Source: Pseudomonas japonica
GTDB taxonomy: Bacteria > Pseudomonadota > Gammaproteobacteria > Pseudomonadales > Pseudomonadaceae
Length of the DNA: 64,000 nucleotides
Assembly: GCF_900188455.1 (NCBI RefSeq)
Contig: NZ_FZOL01000019.1
Coordinates: 62,001-126,000, forward strand
Reading direction: 5' to 3'
The notes under the pieces are model-generated. The model was not told the origin of the DNA. It searched no databases and worked only from the letters and a program-made list of their open reading frames with translations. This document shows positions 1-7,455 of this stretch, piece by piece (position 1 is the stretch's first letter; each line of letters starts with the position of its first letter). The position numbers and the translations under genes are program-made.

Positions 1-1404
1 GTAGGAGCCCAGCGACGCCGCCGGCGCCGCGGCGATCTCGCGACAGGTGGCAAGCACTTCGGCGGTGTCGGCCTGGGGTTTGAAGTGCGCCGGCAGCAGC
101 GGCCGGCGATTGTTCAGCTCACGCTGGAGGAAGTCGATGCGGGTGTCTTCGTCCCACTCGGCATAGCGGCCGAGACCGAGGTAATCGGTGATTTCGCTGA
201 GCGCGGCGCTGTGCCGGGACGAGTCCTGGCGCACGTCGAGACGAACCAGGAACAGGCCGAACGTCACCGCGCGGCGCAGGCAGTCGAGCAACGGACCATC
301 GGCGATCACCCCCATGCCGCACGCGTGCAGGGACTCGAAACAAAGGTGCAGCGGTTCGAACAGTTCGCGGTTGTCCTGCAGCACCTGCGGACCGGGGGCC
401 TGCGCCGTGGTCAGGGCGGCCTGGGCCCAGGCCCGGGTCTCGCGCAGGCGCTCGCGCAGTGGTTTGAGCACCGCGCGATACGGCTCGGCGCAGTCGCCGA
501 CCTTGGCGCGCAAGGCGGGACTGGCCTGCTGCATGGACAACTCGGCGGCGAGGGAATGCACATCGCGCAGGAACAGGTCGGCGGCCATCCAGCGCGCCAG
601 CAGGAGGACTTCGCGGGTCACCGCGGCGGTGACGTTGGGGTTGCCATCGCGGTCGCCGCCCATCCACGACGCGAAGCGGATCGGCGCCGCCTCCAGCGGC
701 AGGCGCAGGCCGGTGGCGGCGTGCAGGGCCTGGTCGGCCTTGCGCATATGGCTGGGGATGGCCTGCCAGAGGGAATGCTCGATCACCGCGAAACCCCACT
801 TGGCTTCGTCCACCGGGGTGGGCCGGGTGCGGCGGATCTCCTCGGTGTGCCAGGCCTCGGCGATCAAGCGTTGCAGGCGCTCGCGGATCTGCTCGCGCTC
901 GGCGGGGGTCAGGTCGCGGTGATCCTGGGCCGCCAGTTGCGCGGCGATGGCATCGTATTTCTGGATCAGCGTGCGCCGCGCCACTTCGGTGGGGTGGGCG
1001 GTCAGTACCAGTTCGATATTCAACTTGCCGAGCTGGCGGGCCAGGGCGTCGTCGGTGTGGCCGGCAGCCTTGAGCCGGGCCAGCAGTTCCGGCAGCACCC
1101 GCGCCTCGAAAGGCTCCGGCTGATCGGCATCGCGGCGGCGGATCAACTGGTACTGCTCGGCGATATTGGCCAGGTTGAGAAACTGGTTGAAGGCCCGGGC
1201 CACCGGCAGCAACTCGTCGTCGGCGAGGTCGGCGAGGGCCGAACTGAGCTGTTCTTCGCCACCGCTGCGATCGGCCTTGGCACTGTGCCTGATCGCCTCG
1301 ATCTTCTGCAGGAAGGCTTCGCCGTGCTGCTCGCGCACGGTGTCTCCCAACAGCTCGCCCAACAGATGGACATCTTCTCGCAAGCGCACATCGATATCGG
1401 TCAT
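1..1404 (-). CDS. ppc: Phosphoenolpyruvate carboxylase, N-terminal half (cut by window edge)
   Basis: This cytosolic enzyme carboxylates phosphoenolpyruvate to oxaloacetate with bicarbonate, refilling the TCA cycle. The minus-strand frame starts at the ATG at 1404-1402 and stays open to base 1, giving 468 codons. Full-length bacterial enzymes have about 880 residues, so roughly the C-terminal half lies outside the window. The signature LTAHPTE, with the catalytic histidine, is seen around residue 155-160. The glycine- and aspartate-rich active-site stretch SWMGGDRDGNPNVT follows around residue 245. The N-terminus (MTDIDVRLREDVHLLGELLG) is typical of the family. The upstream neighbour at 1533 is divergent, so the shared promoters lie in the 128 bp between them. 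The long open frames on the opposite strand are shadows of this gene. Confidence 0.97.
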   Translation of the reverse strand, partial: MTDIDVRLREDVHLLGELLGDTVREQHGEAFLQKIEAIRHSAKADRSGGEEQLSSALADLADDELLPVARAFNQFLNLANIAEQYQLIRRRDADQPEPFEARVLPELLARLKAAGHTDDALARQLGKLNIELVLTAHPTEVARRTLIQKYDAIAAQLAAQDHRDLTPAEREQIRERLQRLIAEAWHTEEIRRTRPTPVDEAKWGFAVIEHSLWQAIPSHMRKADQALHAATGLRLPLEAAPIRFASWMGGDRDGNPNVTAAVTREVLLLARWMAADLFLRDVHSLAAELSMQQASPALRAKVGDCAEPYRAVLKPLRERLRETRAWAQAALTTAQAPGPQVLQDNRELFEPLHLCFESLHACGMGVIADGPLLDCLRRAVTFGLFLVRLDVRQDSSRHSAALSEITDYLGLGRYAEWDEDTRIDFLQRELNNRRPLLPAHFKPQADTAEVLATCREIAAAPAASLGSY

Positions 1405-1532
1405 CAACCTTCTCCGTACCTGGAAACATTGCCTTCTTGCAGAGTGCCCCAGTACCGGTCGTGCTTTCAAGGCACGGACGCGGACGAACTGGCTACGCTT
1501 TAACCAGTTCCAATGGTCTTACGGAGGGCATC

Positions 1533-1877
1533 ATGAAAATTCGCGAACTCGTGCAGTCCTGGGAACAGAACGCCAAAGGACGTCTCAGTCCCACCGGCCA
1601 CATCCTGCACCTCGATGTCGAAGCCACCGCACGCCTGGCGGCGCTGGCCGAGATGTACCCCAAGCGCAGCCCGGAGGAACTGCTGGGCGAGCTGCTCGGC
1701 GCGGCGCTGGAAGAACTGGAAGCCAGCTTTCCCTACATCCAGGGACAACAGGTGATCGCCACCGACGAAGAAGGTGACCCGCTGTATGAAGATGTCGGGC
1801 CAACCCCGCGTTTTCTTGCCCTTTCACGCCAGCACCTGCACGCCCTGAACCCGCCCGGAGAAGGCTCGGGCCACTGA
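1533..1877 (+). CDS. Small conserved Pseudomonas protein of unknown function
   Basis: This 114-residue soluble protein has no signal peptide or membrane segment. The start is the ATG at 1533, with ACGGAGG at 1521-1527 as ribosome binding site. The N-terminal third is basic and amphipathic. Residues 31-57 are Ala/Leu/Glu-rich (AALAEMYPKRSPEELLGELL), look helical and somewhat resemble a ribbon-helix-helix fold. Related small proteins beside ppc in pseudomonads have, as I recall, been annotated as pilin assembly chaperone or type 1 pili tip component. Nothing in this sequence supports a pilus role: there is no secretion signal and no pilus gene nearby. It stands alone, divergent from ppc, and a GC-rich hairpin follows its stop. 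Confidence 0.85.
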   Translation: MKIRELVQSWEQNAKGRLSPTGHILHLDVEATARLAALAEMYPKRSPEELLGELLGAALEELEASFPYIQGQQVIATDEEGDPLYEDVGPTPRFLALSRQHLHALNPPGEGSGH

Positions 1878-1884
1878 AATTTCC

Positions 1885-1903
1885 GGGGCCGCGAGGCGGC
1901 CCC
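1885..1903 (+). terminator. GC-rich hairpin after the 114-residue gene
   Basis: A perfect 8-bp stem (GGGGCCGC / GCGGCCCC) with the loop GAG starts 7 bases after the stop codon. What follows is C/T-rich (TACCCTCCTTTC) rather than a run of T, so termination would be weak or factor-assisted. Confidence 0.5.
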
Positions 1904-1941
1904 TACCCTCCTTTCACACGAAAAGTTCCCGCCCTTTCGCA

Positions 1942-1957
1942 CTGACCAATCAGTCAG
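1942..1957. promoter_or_regulatory. Palindrome CTGAC-N6-GTCAG ahead of the lipoprotein pair
   Basis: CTGACCAATCAGTCAG is a 16-bp inverted repeat 157 bp upstream of the first DUF4398 gene. It has the same length and the same TGAC-N6-GTCA core as the two palindromes at 30098 and 30138. A 4-bp half-site recurs easily by chance, so a function here is only possible. Nothing else is recognised in the 236 bp between 1878 and 2113. Confidence 0.25.
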
Positions 1958-2113
1958 AAAAAGTCGCCATCAAGCGGCAATTTTTCTGAACTTTTGCGAA
2001 AACGCCCGACTCCGAGCCATTAGCCACTACGGCAAAAATCCCTCCCGGGCCCTGATCCGGTGAGGCGTGTCGATGGACTGTTACGGACCTCGTCGTTCAT
2101 CAGGAGTGATCCA

Positions 2114-2542
2114 ATGGAGTTGACCACCATGAAGACCCGCATCGAGAAATCCCCGTTCCAGCTGCGCGGGATCAAACTGGCCGCCCTGGCCCTGGGCAGC
2201 AGCCTGGTTCTCGCTGGTTGCGCCGGCAAGCCACCCACCGAGCAGTACGCCGTGACCCAATCGGCAGTGAATGCCGCGGTCAGCGCCGGTGGCACCGAAT
2301 ACGCCGCCGTGGAAATGAAAGCCGCGCAGGACAAGTTCAAGCAGGCCGAAATCGCCATGCACGACAAGCAGTACGACGAGGCGAAGATGCTCGCCGAGCA
2401 GGCCGAATGGGACGCCCGCGTCGCCGAGCGCAAGGCCCAGGCCATGAAAGCCCAGAAGGCCGTGCAGGATGCCCGCCAGGGTGTTCAGGACGTGCGCGAG
2501 GAAGGCATGCGCGCCGCCGACCCGATGCAGCCGCAGCCATAA
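2114..2542 (+). CDS. DUF4398-type lipoprotein
   Basis: This 142-residue protein is predicted to be lipid-anchored and periplasm-facing. A signal peptide ends in the lipobox LVLAGC, giving an acylated cysteine near residue 35. The rest is almost all charged helix rich in Ala, Lys, Glu and Gln (for example EMKAAQDKFKQAEIAMHDKQ), the DUF4398 pattern of short repeated helices. The ATG at 2114 is chosen because AGGAGTG (2102-2108) stands 5 bases upstream; a second ATG at 2129 would also leave the signal peptide intact. The next gene, 45 bp downstream, has the same kind of domain joined to an OmpA domain, so the two probably work together in the cell envelope. No enzymatic role is visible. Confidence 0.88.
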   Translation: MELTTMKTRIEKSPFQLRGIKLAALALGSSLVLAGCAGKPPTEQYAVTQSAVNAAVSAGGTEYAAVEMKAAQDKFKQAEIAMHDKQYDEAKMLAEQAEWDARVAERKAQAMKAQKAVQDARQGVQDVREEGMRAADPMQPQP

Positions 2543-2587
2543 GCGCCGCCGACCCGTGCATTCGAAATCGATCAAAGGATGAACATT

Positions 2588-3376
2588 ATGCGTAACCACG
2601 TGATGATTCCCGCCCTCCTCGCCCTGAGCATGGGCCTGGTGGCCTGCGCCACCCAACCGAACCCGAACCTGGAATCGGCCCGGAGCAACTTCTCCGCCCT
2701 GCAGAGCGATCCGCAGTCGAGCAAGGTCGCCGCTCTGGAGACCAAGGACGCCCAGGACTGGCTGAACAAGGCCGACAAGGCGTACATGGACAAGGAAGAC
2801 GCGAAGAAGGTCGATCAACTGGCGTACCTGACCAACCAACGTGTCGAAGTGGCCAAGCAGACCATCGCCCTGCGCAGTGCCGAAGCCAACCTGAAAAACG
2901 CCGCCGCGCAACGCGCCCAGGCTCGCCTGGATGCCCGCGACGCGCAGATCAGGAAGCTGCAGGAAAGTCTCAATGCCAAGCAGACCGAACGTGGCACCCT
3001 GGTGACCTTCGGTGACGTGCTGTTCGACTTCAACAAGGCCGAGCTCAAAGCCAGCGCCTACCCGAACGTCACCAGGCTGGCGCAGTTCCTCCAGGAAAAC
3101 CCTGACCGCAAGGTGATCGTCGAGGGCTACACCGACAGCGTCGGCAGTGCCAACTACAACCAGACCCTGTCCGAGCGCCGCGCCAACTCGGTACGCATGG
3201 CGCTGGTACGGGCCGGCGTCGACCCGACCCGCATCGTCTCCCAGGGCTACGGCAAGGAGTACCCGGTGGCCGACAACAGCAGCAACTCGGGCCGCGCGCA
3301 GAACCGTCGGGTGGAAGTGACCATTTCCAACGACAACCAGCCGGTGGCGCCGCGCAGCGTGAGCAGCCTGCAGTAA
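2588..3376 (+). CDS. OmpA-family lipoprotein with N-terminal DUF4398-like helices
   Basis: This 262-residue envelope lipoprotein has a signal peptide ending in the lipobox GLVAC (cysteine near residue 20). A helical, charged region at about residues 25-135 resembles the preceding gene. The C-terminal OmpA domain (about 140-250) carries GYTDSVGSANYNQTLSERRA and an NRRVEV ending, the peptidoglycan-binding signature. It probably tethers the outer membrane to peptidoglycan. The ATG at 2588 is preferred over the one at 2579 because the only Shine-Dalgarno-like sequence, AAAGG at 2574-2578, abuts 2579 but lies at normal distance from 2588. It probably forms a two-gene operon with the upstream lipoprotein and ends at a strong terminator. 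Confidence 0.92.
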   Translation: MRNHVMIPALLALSMGLVACATQPNPNLESARSNFSALQSDPQSSKVAALETKDAQDWLNKADKAYMDKEDAKKVDQLAYLTNQRVEVAKQTIALRSAEANLKNAAAQRAQARLDARDAQIRKLQESLNAKQTERGTLVTFGDVLFDFNKAELKASAYPNVTRLAQFLQENPDRKVIVEGYTDSVGSANYNQTLSERRANSVRMALVRAGVDPTRIVSQGYGKEYPVADNSSNSGRAQNRRVEVTISNDNQPVAPRSVSSLQ

Positions 3377-3394
3377 CGGTTGCCAACTGGAATG

Positions 3395-3425
3395 AAAAAT
3401 CCCGCCTCGTCAGGCGGGATTTTTT
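3395..3425 (+). terminator. Intrinsic terminator after the OmpA lipoprotein
   Basis: An inverted repeat AAAAATCCCGCC / GGCGGGATTTTT with the loop TCGTCA ends in a T run. The A run on the left arm lets it work in both directions, so it may also end transcription of the minus-strand block whose last stop is at 3481. Confidence 0.93.
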
Positions 3426-3435
3426 GCTCTACCCG

Positions 3436-3461
3436 GTAGGAGCTGGCTTGCCTGCTCCTAC
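3436..3461. repeat. REP-like hairpin, short form
   Basis: GTAGGAGC at 3436-3443 pairs with GCTCCTAC at 3454-3461 around TGGCTTGCCT. This is the core of the Pseudomonas REP element, reduced to a single hairpin. Fuller copies occur elsewhere in this window. Confidence 0.75.
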
Positions 3462-3480
3462 GGGGATCGTCGGCCAATGT

Positions 3481-3807
3481 TCACTTCACCTCCTGCGGCG
3501 TCTCCTGCCCCATGCAGCGCACCGCCTGCTTCTTGTTGTCCACCAGCACGCCGGTCAGACCTTTCTGCTGCATGTCGAACAGAACCAGCACGCCATCGAT
3601 GCACTGGGCCATTTGCGGCGCGGGGTTGATCGACAGCTTGTAGTCCTCCCCCGGCACGCTCTTGAGCATGGTGAACTCCGACAGCAGCAGCGCATCCTCC
3701 GGTTTGGCGAAATGCAGGTAGCCGTAGTACCACAGGGCGCAGACCGTACCGACGATGCTGCAGACACCGGTGATGATCAGGGGGATGGCGTTGCGTTCTT
3801 CACTCAT
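3481..3807 (-). CDS. Small membrane-anchored protein of unknown function
   Basis: This 108-residue protein has one N-terminal membrane segment (about residues 9-31, IPLIITGVCSIVGTVCALWY) and a hydrophilic domain of about 75 residues that should face the periplasm. Two cysteines (in QCIDG and RCMGQ) could form a disulfide. I recognise no family. Its start overlaps the stop of the upstream hydrolase gene by 4 bp (ATGA), so the two are translationally coupled and probably cotranscribed. Confidence 0.8.
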   Translation of the reverse strand: MSEERNAIPLIITGVCSIVGTVCALWYYGYLHFAKPEDALLLSEFTMLKSVPGEDYKLSINPAPQMAQCIDGVLVLFDMQQKGLTGVLVDNKKQAVRCMGQETPQEVK

Positions 3808-4727
3808 TGCGACTTCTCGTCAGGATAATTGGGGACTTCGGCCAGGCGGCGCAGGCCGTTGAAATGCTCGGGGTCATCGAGGAAACGCAGCATGACCTGG
3901 CGCCAGGTCGGATCGCCGAAGGTCTGCACGTGCCCACCGCGTACCAGTTGCAGCACCCGCGGCGGCGGTGCGGCCTGGTACAGGCGGATGCCGTTGGCCA
4001 TGGGCACCAGGGCATCATCGATGCTGTGGAAGATCAGTTTCGGCGTGCGCTTCAGCTGCGCGATGGAGTGGATCGCGCTGTCACCATCGGGGACCAGCCA
4101 CGACAGCGGCACCTGCAATGGCCAGGTCAGCCACGACGTGCTCAGGGCGAAGCGCCCGACCTCGCGATAGCTCGCCGGCACGCCGTCGAATACCAACGCC
4201 TTGAAGCGCGCCTGCTGTTCCGGGTGCTGCGCCAGGTAGTGGATCGCCATGGCCCCGCCAAGACTCTGGCCCAGCAGCACCTGCGGCTTGCCCTGCACCT
4301 CCGGCGCCTGGTCCAGCCAGGCCAAGGCGGCGCCGATGTCCTGGTAGACCTCGGGCAAGCTCGGCTTGCCCTGGGACAGGCCGTAGCCGCGGTAATCGAT
4401 CATCAGCACCTGGTAGCCCTGCTCCGGCAACCAGTAGCTGGCGCCGAGATGCCAGGCCAGGTTGCCGCCATTGCCGTGCAGGTGCAGCACCGTGCCCTTC
4501 ACCTCGACGCCTGCGCTGGCCGGCAGCCACCAGCCATGCAGACGGGTGCCGTCGGCGGCGGTCAGGGTCACGTCGCGCCAGGCGATCCTGGCCTTCTCGG
4601 GGGTGAACGGCTGTCCCGGCTCGGGATAGAACAACAGCGAACTGCAACCGGACATCCCCAGCAACGCCAGGCACAGGAAAAGAATCCCGCGCCAGCGTTC
4701 AGAGAATGTTCGAGTAGTCGGCTTCAA
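3804..4727 (-). CDS. Lipid-anchored alpha/beta hydrolase
   Basis: This 307-residue serine hydrolase has a signal peptide with a lipobox (LLGMSGC, cysteine near residue 28), so it should act at the periplasmic face of a membrane. The fold signature is clear: oxyanion-hole region HLHGNGGN, nucleophile elbow GQSLGG (serine near residue 154) and a C-terminal catalytic histidine in GGHVQ. It resembles the BEM46/YfhR-like (FrsA-type) hydrolases, whose substrates are mostly unknown. The start at 4727 lies inside the end of the QEGLA-motif gene (29-bp overlap), and the end overlaps the small membrane protein by 4 bp, so the three genes form a tight operon. A peptidase, esterase or lipase activity cannot be told apart from sequence. 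Confidence 0.88.
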   Translation of the reverse strand: MKPTTRTFSERWRGILFLCLALLGMSGCSSLLFYPEPGQPFTPEKARIAWRDVTLTAADGTRLHGWWLPASAGVEVKGTVLHLHGNGGNLAWHLGASYWLPEQGYQVLMIDYRGYGLSQGKPSLPEVYQDIGAALAWLDQAPEVQGKPQVLLGQSLGGAMAIHYLAQHPEQQARFKALVFDGVPASYREVGRFALSTSWLTWPLQVPLSWLVPDGDSAIHSIAQLKRTPKLIFHSIDDALVPMANGIRLYQAAPPPRVLQLVRGGHVQTFGDPTWRQVMLRFLDDPEHFNGLRRLAEVPNYPDEKSQ

Positions 4728-5976
4728 TCCGGTCCAGGCTCAGGTGGTTGAGGAAGTTGGAGAAACACATCCACGCCGACAGGGCGTTGAGGTCACGGAA
4801 CTGCTCCGGCAGGTACTTGGGCGGCGCCACCAGCCCTTCGTCCACCAGCTGGCGCAGGGTGCGCATGTCCTCCAGGGTGGTCTTGCCGCAGAACAACAGC
4901 GGGATCTGTTCGAGCTTGCCCTTGCGCACGGCCAACTGAATGTAGTTGTAAACCATGATGAAGCCCTTGAGGTAGGACAAGTCTTTGGTGAACGGCATGC
5001 CATCGGGCACCGAGCCCCGGAACACCCGGCTGGCATTGGAATAGCTTTCCGCCATCTCGAAGCCCTGGGCGCGGAAGAACTCGAAGACCTGAAGGAAGTC
5101 GGCGCCCTCCTCGACCATGTGGATGGCGCGGGTACGGTTGGTCAGCTTGCGCAGGCGGCTCGGGTAGGAGGCGAAGGCGATCACCTCCATGAGAATCGCC
5201 AGGCCTTCCTGGGTCACCGTCGACGAGGGCGGGCCCTTGGCGAGGAAGGTGCAGATCGGCTGATTGAGGCCATTGAGGGTGGTGCCGACATGCACCAGGC
5301 CCTCGTGGACCTCCAGGGCGCGCACGTCACGGCTGTTGAACATCGCGTCGGCGCGAATCTTGATGTAGTCGGCGCCCGCCGCGGCATCGGCGACGATACC
5401 GTCGGACTCGAACACGCGGATGGTTTCCTCGGCCTCGCCGAACACCTTGTTCAGGCGCTGCTGGAGGATTTCCACGGCCTGCTTGGCGCTGAGGCTTTTC
5501 GGCTCGTCCTTGAGGTCGCCGCGACCGTCGATGTTGTTCAGGTAGTCCGAGAGCATCAGGCCGAGGTCGGCCAGGGTCGGATCGCCGGCGTGGAAAGCGT
5601 CGGAGGCGGCACCGTAGAGTTCCTGGGAAATCAGACCGAAGTCCTCGGTGCCGCGCGCTTCGAGCATGCGCACCACCATGCGGTATTCCTTGCACATGCG
5701 CCGCATGATCTGCCCGACCGGGTTGAACTGCCCCAACTGACGGGTGATATCACGCTCGATGTTCTGGAATTCCAGCTTCAACGCGGCGGAATCGAACGAC
5801 AGTGGCCGGTTCAGGTAATAGGCGCGGTCCACCGCCGGCGGCTCCTTGCCCTTGGCCTTGAGGAAGCCCTGGCGAATGCCGTCGTCCCATTTCACCGCAT
5901 CAAGCACGCGAATCGGTGTCTGTGCCTGGACAATGCGGTCTGACAGGGCCCGGATCGTCTGCTGGTACTCGTCCAC
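4699..5976 (-). CDS. QEGLA-motif protein (flavohemoglobin expression-modulating, DUF1704/TIGR02421)
   Basis: This 425-residue cytosolic protein carries the family's name motif QEGLA (VTQEGLAILMEV) together with ALEVHEGLVH, a HEXXH-like arrangement of His and Glu that suggests a metal-dependent hydrolase. I know the family as DUF1704; members have been described as modulating flavohemoglobin expression, but the biochemical activity is unclear to me. The GTG at 5976 is chosen because GAGGAG sits 5 bases upstream. An upstream in-frame extension has no ribosome binding site and overlaps the neighbouring lipoprotein gene. It heads a three-gene overlapping run with the lipid-anchored hydrolase and the small membrane protein. 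Confidence 0.85.
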   Translation of the reverse strand: MDEYQQTIRALSDRIVQAQTPIRVLDAVKWDDGIRQGFLKAKGKEPPAVDRAYYLNRPLSFDSAALKLEFQNIERDITRQLGQFNPVGQIMRRMCKEYRMVVRMLEARGTEDFGLISQELYGAASDAFHAGDPTLADLGLMLSDYLNNIDGRGDLKDEPKSLSAKQAVEILQQRLNKVFGEAEETIRVFESDGIVADAAAGADYIKIRADAMFNSRDVRALEVHEGLVHVGTTLNGLNQPICTFLAKGPPSSTVTQEGLAILMEVIAFASYPSRLRKLTNRTRAIHMVEEGADFLQVFEFFRAQGFEMAESYSNASRVFRGSVPDGMPFTKDLSYLKGFIMVYNYIQLAVRKGKLEQIPLLFCGKTTLEDMRTLRQLVDEGLVAPPKYLPEQFRDLNALSAWMCFSNFLNHLSLDRIEADYSNIL

Positions 5977-5995
5977 GCTCACTCCTCGTTTCTCT

Positions 5996-6541
5996 TTATT
6001 TGCCGGCCCGCTGGAAGCGCGCCACTTCGACGAACAGGTCGGAGTTGGCCGGATCATCCAGATACGCCAGCACACGCTCGGTCGGGCTGTCGATCAACAC
6101 CCCGTCGCCATTCTCATCGGGCATTTCAACGGTGCGGCCGCTCAGTTCCTTCTTGTCTAGGGCCTGGGTGACCTGCTCGACATCGAGGTTGTAGACCACC
6201 AGCTCGTTGTTATCGATCACTTCGAAACCGCCGATGAGGAAATTGCCGCCGAGTTTCTTCGGCACACCGGCGGAGAGGTACCAGCGGTTGCCATGGTGGG
6301 ACACGGTAAAGGCGTATTCCTCGCGCGGCTTGCCCTTGGCGCTGGCCACGGCCTTGTAGGCGTTGCCGCCGGTGCGACTGATCCGCAGGGTCAGCGGCTC
6401 GCCCCAGGCATCCTTGCTCGACCAACTGCCGAGCAGCGCCTTGGGCGCCGCCTCGTTGGCCGGAATGGGCTCGTTGAAGGTCACCAGGCAGCCGTTCAAC
6501 AGCAGGAAGGACAGGGCCAACAACACGCGCCAGGGGGTCAT
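5996..6541 (-). CDS. Lipoprotein of unknown function
   Basis: This 181-residue protein has a short signal peptide and lipobox (FLLLNGC, cysteine near residue 18). The mature part is predicted to be mostly beta strand (LTLRISRTGGNAYKAVA, EYAFTVSHHGNRWYLSAG), like a small lipocalin-style or META-like envelope domain. I do not recognise a named family. It lies 19 bp upstream of the QEGLA-motif gene on the same strand and is probably in the same transcript. Confidence 0.8.
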   Translation of the reverse strand: MTPWRVLLALSFLLLNGCLVTFNEPIPANEAAPKALLGSWSSKDAWGEPLTLRISRTGGNAYKAVASAKGKPREEYAFTVSHHGNRWYLSAGVPKKLGGNFLIGGFEVIDNNELVVYNLDVEQVTQALDKKELSGRTVEMPDENGDGVLIDSPTERVLAYLDDPANSDLFVEVARFQRAGK

Positions 6542-6568
6542 CGAAATCTCCTTGAAGGCGCTCGCGGC

Positions 6569-7285
6569 TTATTCCGCCGCCAGCACCAGATGCAGGTAAC
6601 GGACAAGAATAGCGAGCATCTGCCCTTCAGCCTGCGGTTTTGCGGCATCGAGCAGCCCCTGATACTCCATCTGCTCGATGATTGCCGTCAATACAATGGC
6701 GTCCTGTTGCGGCTGACGCGAGCCCACCACCTGCAGGAGCTGGCAGGTGCCACGCAGGAGAATCTGCTCGTGGGCCCTCACCAGTTCGGCCAGGCGCGGA
6801 CACAGCAGGGCTTCCTGGCGGAAGGCCTGCTCGGCCATGAGGAAGTCGCGTCGGTTGTGCAACTGGCGCTGGACGTACTCGGCGGTCATCTGCGCCACCT
6901 CGTCGGCCAGCCGCGCGCGGGAGGCCGGGCTGCCGTCGCCTTGGGCGACGAGCTGGTGCAGGAGCACCTCGGTGTTCTCCCACAGCTTGGCCATGTAGGC
7001 GGCGCTGCGCTCGACGTACTGGGCGAAGGTGTCGCTGAGCAGGTCCTGGATATCGTTGAAGTAGTAGGTGGTGGCGGACAGCGGCACACCCGCCTCCGCC
7101 GCGACGGCGCGATGGCGCACGCCACGCACGCCGTCACGCACGACGATGCGCATGGCCGCGTCGAGAATCTGCTGGCGGCGCTGCTCGCTGCCCTGGCGGC
7201 TGGCCTTGCGGCCCTGGTACTGGACGCTTTCGGCGACCGCGGTGGCGACGCCGGCGGCGCCTTGTTGAGCCATTGCGGGAGTCAC
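6569..7285 (-). CDS. TetR-family transcriptional regulator
   Basis: This 238-residue repressor-type protein has an N-terminal helix-turn-helix: RRQQILDAAMRIVVRDGVRG, then VAAEAGVPLSATTYYFNDIQ with the typical YYF recognition helix. The C-terminal ligand domain is all-helical. A 30-residue, Gln/Ala-rich tail precedes the HTH, which is longer than usual. GTG at 7285 follows GAGGTAAC at reasonable distance; ATG at 7273 is an alternative. It sits 27 bp upstream of the lipoprotein gene on the same strand and lies between lysS and that block, so autoregulation and control of the block are plausible. No ligand can be inferred. Confidence 0.9.
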   Translation of the reverse strand: MTPAMAQQGAAGVATAVAESVQYQGRKASRQGSEQRRQQILDAAMRIVVRDGVRGVRHRAVAAEAGVPLSATTYYFNDIQDLLSDTFAQYVERSAAYMAKLWENTEVLLHQLVAQGDGSPASRARLADEVAQMTAEYVQRQLHNRRDFLMAEQAFRQEALLCPRLAELVRAHEQILLRGTCQLLQVVGSRQPQQDAIVLTAIIEQMEYQGLLDAAKPQAEGQMLAILVRYLHLVLAAE

Positions 7286-7320
7286 TGGGGTTACCTCGGG
7301 TTCGGTGAGCGGGGGCCGCT

Positions 7321-7404
7321 GTGCGGCCCTTTCGCGGGCAAGCCACGCTCCTACAGAGGAACGCGCGCCCCGTAGGAGCGTGGCTTGCCCGCGAAGGACC
7401 GCAC
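7321..7404. repeat. Inverted pair of REP elements
   Basis: Two REP copies face each other: the left arm GCGGGCAAGCCACGCTCCTAC ends at 7354 and its inverted partner begins GTAGGAGCGTGGCTTGCCCGC at 7372. The outer ends (GTGCGGCCC at 7321, ending GCAC at 7404) also pair. It lies between the tetR start and the lysS terminator. Confidence 0.9.
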
Positions 7405-7419
7405 ATTTTGAAGGACATG

Positions 7420-7443
7420 AAAAAGCCGCCTCGAAAGGCGGCT
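7420..7443 (-). terminator. lysS intrinsic terminator
   Basis: Read on the minus strand, AGCCGCCT-TTCG-AGGCGGCT is followed by TTTTC. The stable UUCG tetraloop and U run make a classical terminator just after the lysS stop at 7456. Confidence 0.92.
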
Positions 7444-7455
7444 TGTTCAGATCAC

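Noticed and set aside
1533..1877. Pilus tip or pilin chaperone
   Set aside because: There is no signal peptide, no pilus gene and no matching motif; only a remembered legacy annotation suggests it.
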